14,631 nt of DNA, from NCBI GenBank assembly GCA_001626655.1, contig LUOC01000220.1, positions 1-14,631 of the forward strand, read 5' to 3'. The translations under genes and the position numbers were made by a program. Positions within the stretch are counted from its first letter, which is position 1, and every line of letters begins with the position of its first letter. The stretch is from Fidelibacterota bacterium REDSEA-S14_B6. Its GTDB lineage: Bacteria > Fidelibacterota > Marinisomatia > Marinisomatales > S15-B10. Shown here in pieces: positions 8,095-14,300 of the stretch. The notes below the pieces were generated by a model, which saw only the letters and a list, made by a program, of their open reading frames with translations, had not been told where the DNA came from and did not search any database.

Positions 8095-8150
8095 TAGTTA
8101 TTGAGTGACTGAGTCATTAAGTGATTGAGGGATTGAGGAATTGGGTCGTG
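8095..8150 (-). repeat. Degenerate 8-nt tandem repeat array between the four-helix-bundle gene and the ligase
   Basis: Seven 8-nt steps fill the whole spacer from the ligase ATG to the base before the four-helix-bundle stop codon. On the + strand the best units are GAGTGACT (8103), AAGTGATT (8119) and GAGGGATT (8127); on the coding strand the core reads AATCACTT. This array is inverted relative to the one on the other side of the four-helix-bundle gene (8554-8585). Confidence 0.75.
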
Positions 8151-8151
8151 G

Positions 8152-8517
8152 TCATTTGGTCTTTTCGGTTAGCTTTGTCATAAGTCCCTGAAGTATGGCA
8201 CTCACTTCTCCTGCCTGTTCTTTCAACTTACCGTACTGACCCTCGCTCATGTAGTTAAGTTCTTTCGAGATTGTGAGCAGGGTATCGATCTCGCTGAGCG
8301 ATCCGGAACTGATGTAGAGGAACTGAAGAAATTCACGATCATTGTGCCGAGCGGCTCCCTCTGCCACATTTGTCGGAACTGAAACTGCCGCCCTCCTGAG
8401 CTGAGAGACAATGCCGAATTTTTCCGAATCGGGAAACCTTTTGGTCAAGGCATAAATCTCTGTCACAACACCGATTCCCTTTTTCCATACCTCCAGTTTC
8501 TCATGCGGCCTGCTCAT
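8152..8517 (-). CDS. Four-helix-bundle protein (23S rRNA intervening-sequence family)
   Basis: A 121-residue all-helical protein of the four-helix-bundle family first found encoded inside 23S rRNA intervening sequences (TIGR02436-like). Family features are LEVWK (8-12), FP at 28-29, the signature QLRRAAVSVPTNVAEGAAR (39-57), FLQFLYISSGSLSEIDTLL (63-81) and a C-terminal amphipathic helix. Its molecular role is not known; homologues form small oligomeric bundles. Here it is a free-standing gene in a transport operon, not in an rRNA gene. The ATG is preceded by a purine-rich GGAAGGGAAG, a fair Shine-Dalgarno. It is flanked by two octamer repeat arrays in inverted orientation, 57 nt on the ligase side and 69 nt on the livF side. 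It may be an inserted cassette rather than part of the transport function. Family assignment is firm. Confidence 0.93.
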   Translation of the reverse strand: MSRPHEKLEVWKKGIGVVTEIYALTKRFPDSEKFGIVSQLRRAAVSVPTNVAEGAARHNDREFLQFLYISSGSLSEIDTLLTISKELNYMSEGQYGKLKEQAGEVSAILQGLMTKLTEKTK

Positions 8518-8553
8518 ATTTTCTTCCCTTCCTTTTCAGCGTTTCCTCCTGCC

Positions 8554-8586
8554 TAATCACTTCGTCACTTAATCGCTTAATTACTC
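8554..8586 (+). repeat. Degenerate 8-nt tandem repeat array between livF and the four-helix-bundle gene
   Basis: Four 8-nt units on the + strand start at 8554, 8562, 8570 and 8578: TAATCACT, TCGTCACT, TAATCGCT and TAATTACT. The array touches the livF stop codon (8587-8589). The segment 8558-8578 matches 12565-12585 at all but about three positions. The remaining spacer to the four-helix-bundle ATG is pyrimidine-rich on this strand and holds that gene's ribosome binding site. Confidence 0.8.
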
Positions 8587-9330
8587 TCAAGTAACTCCCC
8601 AAAGTTTGGAACGCCGGACGTACTTCCCTTCACCAAGGTACATTTCCCTCACTTTCTCTTCCCGGCGGAGTTCTTCATAGGTGCCGCTGAGAAAAATCTT
8701 TCCGGAAGTGAGCACATAACCGTAGTCAGCGATTCGAAGGGCCTGGTTCACGTTCTGCTCCACAAGAAGAATGGTAACACCGGAACGATGGAGTTCTTTA
8801 ATGGTGTCAAATATCTCCTGAACCAAAAGGGGTGACAACCCCAGCGAAGGCTCGTCCAGAAGGAGCAGCTTTGGTTTCAGCATGAGGGCTCGAGAGATGG
8901 CGAGCAACTGCTGCTCGCCGCCGCTGAGCGTTCCGGCCAATTGATCCTTCCGTTCTCGAAGGACTGCGAACCGGTCAAAAATTTCCTCCAGCCGAGTTTC
9001 CAAAAGGGACCTGTCGCTCACAAGAAAACCGCCCATAACAAGGTTTTCATAGACAGTCAGCTCAGGGAAAATATGTCTGTTCTCAGGAACGTGGCTGATA
9101 CCGAGGCTGACAATCTTTTCGGCGTCGAGCCTGTCGATCCGCTCGCCGTCAAAATGGATTGTCCCCATTTCCGGTTCCACCACACCGCTGATGGTCTTCA
9201 GGATTGTCGTCTTCCCCGCCCCGTTGGCGCCGAGAATGCAGACCAGCTTCCCGTCAGGCACCTCAAGAGAAACGCCGTGAAGCGCCTTGATCTTGCCGTA
9301 AAAGGCTTCGACGCCGATGAGCTTAAGCAA
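8587..9330 (-). CDS. livF: Branched-chain-type ABC transporter ATP-binding protein LivF
   Basis: The second ATPase of a HAAT-family importer. It shows Walker A GANGAGKT (about 34-41), signature LSGGEQQ (about 135-141), Walker B LLLLDEP (about 155-161), D-loop SLGLSP and the LivF-typical VEQN in place of the H-loop His. I chose the TTG at 9330: it gives MLKLIGVEAFYGKIKALHGVS, the standard LivF start, overlaps the livG stop by 8 nt (TTGCTTAA), and has GGGGGAAG upstream as Shine-Dalgarno. An in-frame ATG at 9363 would add 11 residues outside the family consensus and has no Shine-Dalgarno. Protein length from TTG is 247, and the C-terminal tail after MYLGEG is about 13 residues. It works with LivG on the cytoplasmic face of LivHM. 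Confidence 0.94.
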   Translation of the reverse strand: MLKLIGVEAFYGKIKALHGVSLEVPDGKLVCILGANGAGKTTILKTISGVVEPEMGTIHFDGERIDRLDAEKIVSLGISHVPENRHIFPELTVYENLVMGGFLVSDRSLLETRLEEIFDRFAVLRERKDQLAGTLSGGEQQLLAISRALMLKPKLLLLDEPSLGLSPLLVQEIFDTIKELHRSGVTILLVEQNVNQALRIADYGYVLTSGKIFLSGTYEELRREEKVREMYLGEGKYVRRSKLWGVT

Positions 9331-10084
9331 CGGCCGCTTCCCCCAGAAATGCGGAAATGACATCCGGATGTGCTTTCACCTCAGCCGGCTCTCCGATGGT
9401 TACGACAGTCCCGGAGTCGAGGACGCAGACACGGTCCGAAACAGCCATGACGAGGCTCATATCGTGCTCCACCACCAGGACGGTGACGCCGAGGTCGTCA
9501 CGAATTTCTCTGATGATCTTGGCGATCTCCATGGTCTCCTGGTCATTCATGCCGGCGGCAGGCTCATCGATGAGAATGAGTTTCGGCCGTGACACTAACG
9601 CCCGAGCGATTTCCACAAGCTTCTGAATACCGTATGGCTGACCTGAGAGGTACCGTTGTTCATAATTGGCGAGCCCGAGAAAATCGAGTACCTCCAGCGC
9701 GGTAGTCTCTTCAATTTTCCGCTGCCGCTGAGATATCCACCGCCTGACAGTCTCCCTGTTGCCGATGCCGCTGTGATTGCCGAGAAGGACGTTATCTAAA
9801 ACAGTCATGTATGGAATATTCTGGAGGTTCTGAAAAGTCCGGGAGATGCCCACATCGATGATACGGTGCGGAGGAATACAGAGGATGTCCTTATCACCAT
9901 ACTGGATTGTGCCGCGGAGAGGTGTCACAAAACCGCTGATGCAGTTGAACAGCGTTGTCTTTCCGGAGCCGTTCGGCCCGACGAGAGAGAAGATTTCTCC
10001 TTCCTTCACTTCTAGGGAGACACCGTCCAAGGCAACTACGCCGGAGAAGTGCATCTTGAGGTTTTCGACGGTTAAGTCAGCCAT
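9323..10084 (-). CDS. livG: Branched-chain-type ABC transporter ATP-binding protein LivG
   Basis: The first ATPase of the importer. From the ATG at 10084 (MADLTVENL), the 253-residue protein shows Walker A GPNGSGKT (36-43), Q-loop Gln85 in TFQNLQ, an atypical signature LSGQPYGIQKLVEIARAL (from about 146), Walker B LILIDEP (169-175), the LivG-typical AAGMND, and H-loop His207 in VEHDMS. LivG proteins often have PYGxQ in the signature, so the LSGG variant is normal. A TTG at 10102 would add six residues (MFGTVA) and is less likely. It overlaps livF by 8 nt and follows livK after a 112-nt spacer. It powers solute import through LivHM by ATP hydrolysis. Confidence 0.94.
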   Translation of the reverse strand: MADLTVENLKMHFSGVVALDGVSLEVKEGEIFSLVGPNGSGKTTLFNCISGFVTPLRGTIQYGDKDILCIPPHRIIDVGISRTFQNLQNIPYMTVLDNVLLGNHSGIGNRETVRRWISQRQRKIEETTALEVLDFLGLANYEQRYLSGQPYGIQKLVEIARALVSRPKLILIDEPAAGMNDQETMEIAKIIREIRDDLGVTVLVVEHDMSLVMAVSDRVCVLDSGTVVTIGEPAEVKAHPDVISAFLGEAAVA

Positions 10085-10196
10085 AGCGACCGTACCAAAC
10101 AAACAGCAGAGGCGGTGGAAGAGATGGAGAAGTGGAGCAAAGGAAAAGGAAGAATTAATCCTCCATCACTCTATCTTTCAGCACTCCAATCTAAGA
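10085..10196 (-). repeat. livK-livG spacer with purine/pyrimidine tract, inverted repeat and weak octamer array
   Basis: This spacer has a nearly pure purine tract on the + strand (about 10110-10155), a 7-nt inverted repeat (GATGGAG 10123-10129, CTCCATC 10161-10167), and a weak 8-nt series next to the livK stop starting with CCATCACT (10163) and CAGCACTC (10179). The octamer signal is much poorer than in the other spacers. The inverted repeat has a 31-nt loop and no T-run, so it is not a clear terminator. Confidence 0.35.
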
Positions 10197-11369
10197 CTAC
10201 TCGATCCAGTCTGAGATGATCCTCTGCTTCCCGCCTTCATTTATCACAAGAACAACTGCGTCAGTACCGGCACGGTCGTTCGGGCCGTAGGAGATGCCCG
10301 GGAAAACACCCTTCCCGTCGAAGTCTTTGATTCCTTCCATGGCCTTGATTAATCCGTCCCGGGTGAGACGCTTTCCGGCTCGTTCCAGCCCTTCGACAAG
10401 AATCATGGCAGTCATAAAACCGTAGAAGTTGTACATCCCCATCACTTTTGGATCGGTGCCCGACGCAGCAAAGAGTTTACGATACAGCTTGGCCCCCTCC
10501 ACATCTGAATTGTACAGTTGTGCAAAGTTCGCCGCAATGAACCCTTCTCCCGCCTCACCGGAACCGAGGGCCACGCGGTGATCCATGGTAGGACTGATGC
10601 CGAGGAACTGAGGTGCGTACCCCATGGCTGCCGCCGTTTTCATGGCAATGATTGGCTCCCGAACTACACCGCCGATGATGACGTGTGTCGCGCCGCCCTT
10701 ATTCAGGTTCATCACCTGCCCTGCAAAATCGGTGGCGCCTCTCTGAAAAGCTTCCTTCTGAACCGTCACGCCGTGGCGCGCCTCAGCCTCAGCAATGCCC
10801 TTCAGTACGTTTGCGCCGTAGTCATCGTCCTGATAGAGAACGGCCACTTTGGCCTCGGCGTTCTGTTCATAGGCGTAGTCCACGAGAATGTTCGCCTGCT
10901 TGTCGTAGCCCGTGTCGGTGTGAAAAATGTACTTCCATCCCGTTCTCGACCGGTCGGACATGGTTCCGGACTGCGTCGCCGGGGCGATGAGCGGAATCTC
11001 GTTCTCTTCCAAGAGAGAGCGGATGGCCTCGCAGGGCGACGTGCCGATGACCTGATAGAGACAGAACACCTGATCCTGCTCAATCAGTTTCTTGGCCGCG
11101 GCAACAGCCTTCTGAGGATTGTACTGATGATCCTCCATGGTCATTCTGATCTGCCGCCCGTGAATGCCCCCTTTATCATTGATATAATTGAAGTAGAGGT
11201 TGGCGCCGTGCGGAAGGGCCATCCCCAGCTCTTTCATGGGGCCGCTTAAATCCTGGATATTGCCGATAAGGATTTCAGTGTCGGTGACACCGGGGGTCGG
11301 TTCGCGCCCAGCGCAACCGATGAAAAGTGCCATCAACAAAATCGATGAAACAGGTGTGCGGAACTTCAT
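10197..11369 (-). CDS. livK: ABC transporter substrate-binding lipoprotein, LivK/LivJ type
   Basis: A 390-residue periplasmic-binding-fold protein (type I, receptor family ligand-binding) that captures substrate for LivHMGF. The N-terminus is a lipoprotein signal: MKFR, hydrophobic SSILLMALFIG, then Cys19, so it is membrane-anchored. Family features include ILIGNIQDLSGPMKELG (about 34-50), GGIHGRQI, YNPQKAVAAAKKLI, APATQS, VAVLYQDDDYG and the C-terminal FPGISYGPNDRAGTD. The start is firm: AGGAGG (11377-11382) lies seven bases upstream of the ATG. It follows the livM stop after 14 nt. No ligand can be read from the sequence; homologues bind branched-chain amino acids, amides, urea or aromatic and aliphatic acids. 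The operon context favours a carboxylic acid, which is inference. Confidence 0.92.
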   Translation of the reverse strand: MKFRTPVSSILLMALFIGCAGREPTPGVTDTEILIGNIQDLSGPMKELGMALPHGANLYFNYINDKGGIHGRQIRMTMEDHQYNPQKAVAAAKKLIEQDQVFCLYQVIGTSPCEAIRSLLEENEIPLIAPATQSGTMSDRSRTGWKYIFHTDTGYDKQANILVDYAYEQNAEAKVAVLYQDDDYGANVLKGIAEAEARHGVTVQKEAFQRGATDFAGQVMNLNKGGATHVIIGGVVREPIIAMKTAAAMGYAPQFLGISPTMDHRVALGSGEAGEGFIAANFAQLYNSDVEGAKLYRKLFAASGTDPKVMGMYNFYGFMTAMILVEGLERAGKRLTRDGLIKAMEGIKDFDGKGVFPGISYGPNDRAGTDAVVLVINEGGKQRIISDWIE

Positions 11370-11375
11370 AACAAG

Positions 11376-11382
11376 TCCTCCT
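11376..11382 (-). promoter_or_regulatory. Strong Shine-Dalgarno of livK
   Basis: AGGAGG on the minus strand, about seven bases before the livK ATG (11369). It is the strongest ribosome binding site in the window and sits just before the livM stop, in contrast to the repeat-preceded genes, which lack one. It fits the usual need for excess binding protein over permease. Confidence 0.75.
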
Positions 11383-11383
11383 C

Positions 11384-12415
11384 TCAGGTGAATCGTTTTT
11401 TGGGGTTAAACGGGAAGAGCTTCCAGTAGATTCTCATCTTCAGCCACATACCGTAAAGTCCCATTGGCTGGAATATAATAAACAGGAACATAATTAGCCC
11501 GAAGATTAGAGATTGAATATCAGCCACTTCAACTGCCACGAAAGAACCGAGCCAATCTTTGAAAATGGGGATCGCCAGAAAGTCGAGCAATACGATGAAA
11601 AGCGTTCCCACCACTGCACCGTAGACGGTGCCGACGCCTCCCACAAGAACCATGATGATAAAGTAGATAGAGAGGAGAATGTCGAAGTGATCCGTGCTGA
11701 TGAACCGCATGGTGTGGGCGAACAGCACGCCGGCCAGCCCTGCCAAGACCGCAGAGAGAAAGAAGGCGAACAGTTTGTACCGCGTCAGGTTGACGCCGGC
11801 GGCCTGGGCAGCGTGCTCCGAATCGCGGATGGCCATGAGGGCCCTGCCGACCTTGGATTTCATCACTCTCCGAATAGAGACAATTACAAGAATTACAAAG
11901 GTGTAGACGAGGAAATAGTTGTCCCAGTCACTGTTAAATGTAAAGCCGAACAAGAGAGGCTTGGTCACCTCCAGTCCGGCCGAACCTTCCGTCCATGTTC
12001 GAAGTGCAATGATGAGGCGCCGGACAATGAAACCGAATCCCATGGTGGTGAGGCCGAGATACATGCCGGAAATCCTCAAGGCGGGGAAGCCGACAACAAT
12101 GCCGAAAAGTCCGGTGATGAGGGGCGTGATGATCAACGACAGGCCGAACGGCACGCCCGCCTGATCCACAAGAATAGCAGATGTATAGGCGCCTATTGCG
12201 AGAAAGCCGGCGTGGCCAAGTGAGACCAGTCCGGTGTAGCCGCTGAGGACGTCCAGTCCCACCGCCAGTATGGTGTAGATGCCGGCGATGTTCAGGACAT
12301 AAAGATAATAACGATAGCTGAATGTGGCTCCTCGGAGAAGGAACGGAAGGAGAATCACCAGCAAGATCAGCGGAGCGATCCACTTCAGGTTTTCGTCGGC
12401 GTATCTACCTTTCAT
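11384..12415 (-). CDS. livM: Branched-chain-type ABC transporter permease LivM
   Basis: A 343-residue inner-membrane permease with about nine or ten hydrophobic segments, the first at about 12-28. Family signatures are ILAVGLDVLSGYTGLVSLGH (49-68), GxYLGLTTMGF (117-127) and the cytoplasmic coupling loop GRALMAIRDSEHAAQAAGVN (190-209) that contacts the ATPases. LVGGVGTVYGAVVG (257-270) is the conserved late helix. Residues 329-343 form a basic cytosolic tail ending NPKKRFT. The ATG at 12415 gives a normal N-terminus but has no Shine-Dalgarno. Upstream lie a 7-nt repeat array (12426-12467) and an octamer array. It pairs with LivH to form the channel. Confidence 0.95.
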   Translation of the reverse strand: MKGRYADENLKWIAPLILLVILLPFLLRGATFSYRYYLYVLNIAGIYTILAVGLDVLSGYTGLVSLGHAGFLAIGAYTSAILVDQAGVPFGLSLIITPLITGLFGIVVGFPALRISGMYLGLTTMGFGFIVRRLIIALRTWTEGSAGLEVTKPLLFGFTFNSDWDNYFLVYTFVILVIVSIRRVMKSKVGRALMAIRDSEHAAQAAGVNLTRYKLFAFFLSAVLAGLAGVLFAHTMRFISTDHFDILLSIYFIIMVLVGGVGTVYGAVVGTLFIVLLDFLAIPIFKDWLGSFVAVEVADIQSLIFGLIMFLFIIFQPMGLYGMWLKMRIYWKLFPFNPKKRFT

Positions 12416-12425
12416 TGAAGGGGGG

Positions 12426-12467
12426 ACGTCGTATGTTGCACGTTAAATGTTAGACGTTACACTCTAA
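12426..12467 (+). repeat. 7-nt tandem repeat array upstream of livM
   Basis: Six 7-nt steps start at 12426, 12433, 12440, 12447, 12454 and 12461. The first five fit AYGTYRN, with ACGTTAA (12440), ATGTTAG (12447) and ACGTTAC (12454) the clearest. The unit differs in length and sequence from the 8-nt family. It ends about 10 nt before the livM start on the coding strand, so it lies in the livM leader. Confidence 0.65.
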
Positions 12468-12528
12468 GGGTTCGGGGTTTGATGTTGAGAAGAGTCAAGA
12501 AAAAAGATCCAAGCTTCAAACAATGTGT

Positions 12529-12587
12529 TGTGCTCTCAATCACTCCGTTACTTATTCTCTCAGTCACTCGGTCACTTAATCACTTCT
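12529..12587 (+). repeat. Degenerate 8-nt tandem repeat array after the livH stop
   Basis: Seven 8-nt units on the + strand run from 12529 to 12584; the best are CAATCACT (12537), CAGTCACT (12561), CGGTCACT (12569) and TAATCACT (12577). The array touches the livH stop codon (12588-12590). The stretch 12565-12585 nearly repeats the array at 8558-8578. On the coding strand TGA triplets at 12582, 12574 and 12566 fall in all three frames. Between this array and the heptamer array (about 12468-12528) there is nothing I can recognise beyond a weak GTTTGA/TCAAAC inverted repeat. Confidence 0.8.
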
Positions 12588-13514
12588 TCAGACTCGATCA
12601 ATCTCTTCCCGGCCGAAGATGCCGGCAGGTCGAATCATCAGCACGGCTATGAGGACAATCCAGACGATGATGTCGTTGATCTCCTTCACCCACGGAAAGT
12701 GGAAGGAGAGGGTCCCCATGCTCACCGTTTCGATGACGCCGAGAATCACTCCCCCGACAATTGCGCCGGGGATGGAGCCGAATCCGCCAAGCACGGCTGC
12801 GGGAAACGCTTTAAGTCCCAAAAAACCGATGTTTGTATCGAGCAATGTTTTCGGCGCCAACAGCACACCGCCGACGGTCGCCACCACCATGGAAAAGATC
12901 CAGACATTGCGGTACACCTTCTTCACCGGAATACCCACCAGGCTGGCGGCCATGGGATCTTCCGACGTCGCTTTCATGGCAATCCCCCACTTTGTTCTGT
13001 TGAAGAAGAAATAGAATCCGCAGACAAGCGCCACCGCGCTCGAGATGATGAACAGGTCGTGCACTGAGATGACAATGCCGCCGATCTTGACCACCCCGGA
13101 GCCGAAGGGAGAGACAGGCAGGCGCGTCATGGGGCCGGCAATGAGCGCCATCACTGCCCGAAGGATGATAGCCATACTGATGGTCGCCATGATGACGGAG
13201 AAAACAGGCTCATCCTTCAAAGGTCGATTGATGATGAGATCGAGGAAGGTGCCAAAGAGAAAAGCAAAGGCGACAGCGCCTGCAAAGGCCAAAAGAAAGC
13301 CCATAGCGCCGTTCAGCAGAGGGATGTCCAGCAGGGCCGTCACGATGAAGAAGTTGACGTAGGCCCCCACCATCATCAGTTCGCCCTGAGCGAAATTAAC
13401 CACCTCCGTCGCCTTATAGATGAGTGTAAAGCCGAGAGCGATAAGGGCGTAGATGCAACCGAGGGCGACGCCGCTGACGACCTCCTGAGTCAGCCCCCCG
13501 AGCGTGTCAGTCAT
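12588..13514 (-). CDS. livH: Branched-chain-type ABC transporter permease LivH
   Basis: A 308-residue inner-membrane permease with about eight hydrophobic helices. Family signatures are SGVALGCIYALIALGFTLIY (14-33), VVNFAQGELMMVGAY (38-52), the ATPase-coupling loop GIAMKATSEDPMAASLVGIP (177-196) and AVLGGFGSIPGAIVGG (240-255), with the typical ending RPAGIFG (295-301). The start overlaps the MaoC stop as ATGA (13511-13514), a classic coupling arrangement that fixes the start. An octamer array begins at its stop codon. It forms the translocation channel with LivM. Confidence 0.96.
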   Translation of the reverse strand: MTDTLGGLTQEVVSGVALGCIYALIALGFTLIYKATEVVNFAQGELMMVGAYVNFFIVTALLDIPLLNGAMGFLLAFAGAVAFAFLFGTFLDLIINRPLKDEPVFSVIMATISMAIILRAVMALIAGPMTRLPVSPFGSGVVKIGGIVISVHDLFIISSAVALVCGFYFFFNRTKWGIAMKATSEDPMAASLVGIPVKKVYRNVWIFSMVVATVGGVLLAPKTLLDTNIGFLGLKAFPAAVLGGFGSIPGAIVGGVILGVIETVSMGTLSFHFPWVKEINDIIVWIVLIAVLMIRPAGIFGREEIDRV

Positions 13515-13852
13515 CGATAGAGAGCGCGGCCCTTCGTGATAACTTCCTCTTCGGACTGATTCCGGACCACAAACCGCTCCTGCTCTTCTCCACCGTCTCC
13601 CTCCACCGTCAGTTCATCCTCCGGATGGACAGGTGAGGCAAATCGGACCCTAATTGATTTGAGGGTGGCGGGGTCGCCATCGCCGAGAAGACTGTTGGCT
13701 GTGATCCCCATGGTGCAGAGCCCCTGGAGAATGATCCCATTAAGACCGGCAGCCCTGGCAAATTCGTTGTCGATATGAATCAGGTTTAAATCGCCGCTAG
13801 CACCCCCATAATGGTAGGAGAGATATTTGTCTATCTTGATGGGTTCACTCAT
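13511..13852 (-). CDS. MaoC-like dehydratase, HadB-type catalytic subunit
   Basis: A 113-residue hot-dog-fold hydratase/dehydratase (R-specific enoyl-CoA hydratase 2 / MaoC family). The catalytic motif is GGASGDLNLIHID, with Asp21 and His26 the expected dyad; Leu replaces the usual Pro of NPIH. GIILQGLCTMG and SIRVRFASPVHPEDELTVEG are further family marks. The ATG at 13852 is preferred: it has AGAGGTAG as Shine-Dalgarno and overlaps the upstream gene by 8 nt (ATGAGTGA). A TTG at 13870 would only add MLKEVV. It is slightly shorter than mycobacterial HadB. With the preceding gene it likely forms an A/B heterodimer that hydrates or dehydrates a 3-hydroxyacyl thioester. Substrate is not determinable. 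Confidence 0.88.
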   Translation of the reverse strand: MSEPIKIDKYLSYHYGGASGDLNLIHIDNEFARAAGLNGIILQGLCTMGITANSLLGDGDPATLKSIRVRFASPVHPEDELTVEGDGGEEQERFVVRNQSEEEVITKGRALYR

Positions 13853-14300
13853 CACTACCTCTTTCAACAATGGTCCAACGACCGAAGCAAACCACCTCTC
13901 CGTCTTGATTCACCGACTCGGTCCGAACCAGTAGTAGAACATTCTCGATTCCCTCCCTATTCTCTTTCACAAGAATATCTCTGATAGTGGTGGTGGTAGT
14001 GATAACATCACCCGATTTTACTACTTCACCGAATTCAAATGTCTGTTCCCCGTGAACAACTCTCGGGATGTTCATTCCCAGCTCCTGATCTTCAAAAACC
14101 ATTCGCATGGCGTTGTGGCAGTAGACGGCGGCGAATGTGGGCGGCGCCACCACCACACCGTAATGTGACTTCGCCGCAAAATCGGGATCGGTACAGTAAG
14201 GGTTATCTGACTGTGTGGCGCGGGCGTATTCAAAAATCTTCTCCCTCCCCACTTCGTAGGTGACGGTTGGATACATTTTTCCTTTTAGGTCCCTGTTCAT
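13845..14300 (-). CDS. MaoC-like dehydratase N-terminal domain protein, HadA-type subunit
   Basis: A 151-residue protein of the FAS1-type dehydratase / MaoC N-terminal family. Recognisable parts are YEVGREKIFEYARAT (15-29), the FAAKSHYGVVVAPPTF block (41-56) and VVHGEQTFEFGEVVKSGD (81-98), the pattern of HadA and of the non-catalytic half of double hot-dog dehydratases. It lacks the GDxNPIH dyad, which sits in the next gene, so the two probably act as one enzyme. It is the first gene of the minus-strand run. The start ATG has only a weak AAAGAG upstream, but no alternative start would keep the conserved N-terminus better. Its pairing with the following gene (8-nt overlap) supports an obligate complex. 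Confidence 0.87.
   Translation of the reverse strand: MNRDLKGKMYPTVTYEVGREKIFEYARATQSDNPYCTDPDFAAKSHYGVVVAPPTFAAVYCHNAMRMVFEDQELGMNIPRVVHGEQTFEFGEVVKSGDVITTTTTIRDILVKENREGIENVLLLVRTESVNQDGEVVCFGRWTIVERGSDE

Noticed and set aside
6911..8104. Long open frame on the + strand across the acyl-CoA ligase
   Set aside because: It is antisense to clear ligase motifs, and its translation shows no recognisable domain; it is a shadow of the coding strand.
8152..8517. Remnant of a 23S rRNA gene around the four-helix-bundle gene
   Set aside because: Flanking sequence is repeat arrays and transport genes; no rRNA sequence is recognisable.
10123..10167. Terminator or attenuator between livK and livG
   Set aside because: The inverted repeat is 7 bp with a 31-nt loop and lacks a T-run.
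10518..12223. Open frames of about 240 residues on the + strand opposite livK and livM
   Set aside because: Both are antisense to well-conserved transporter genes and rich in residues expected from reverse-complement codons; no domain is recognisable.
2320..12587. CRISPR array
   Set aside because: The repeats are 7-8 nt, degenerate, without spacers, and no cas gene is present.
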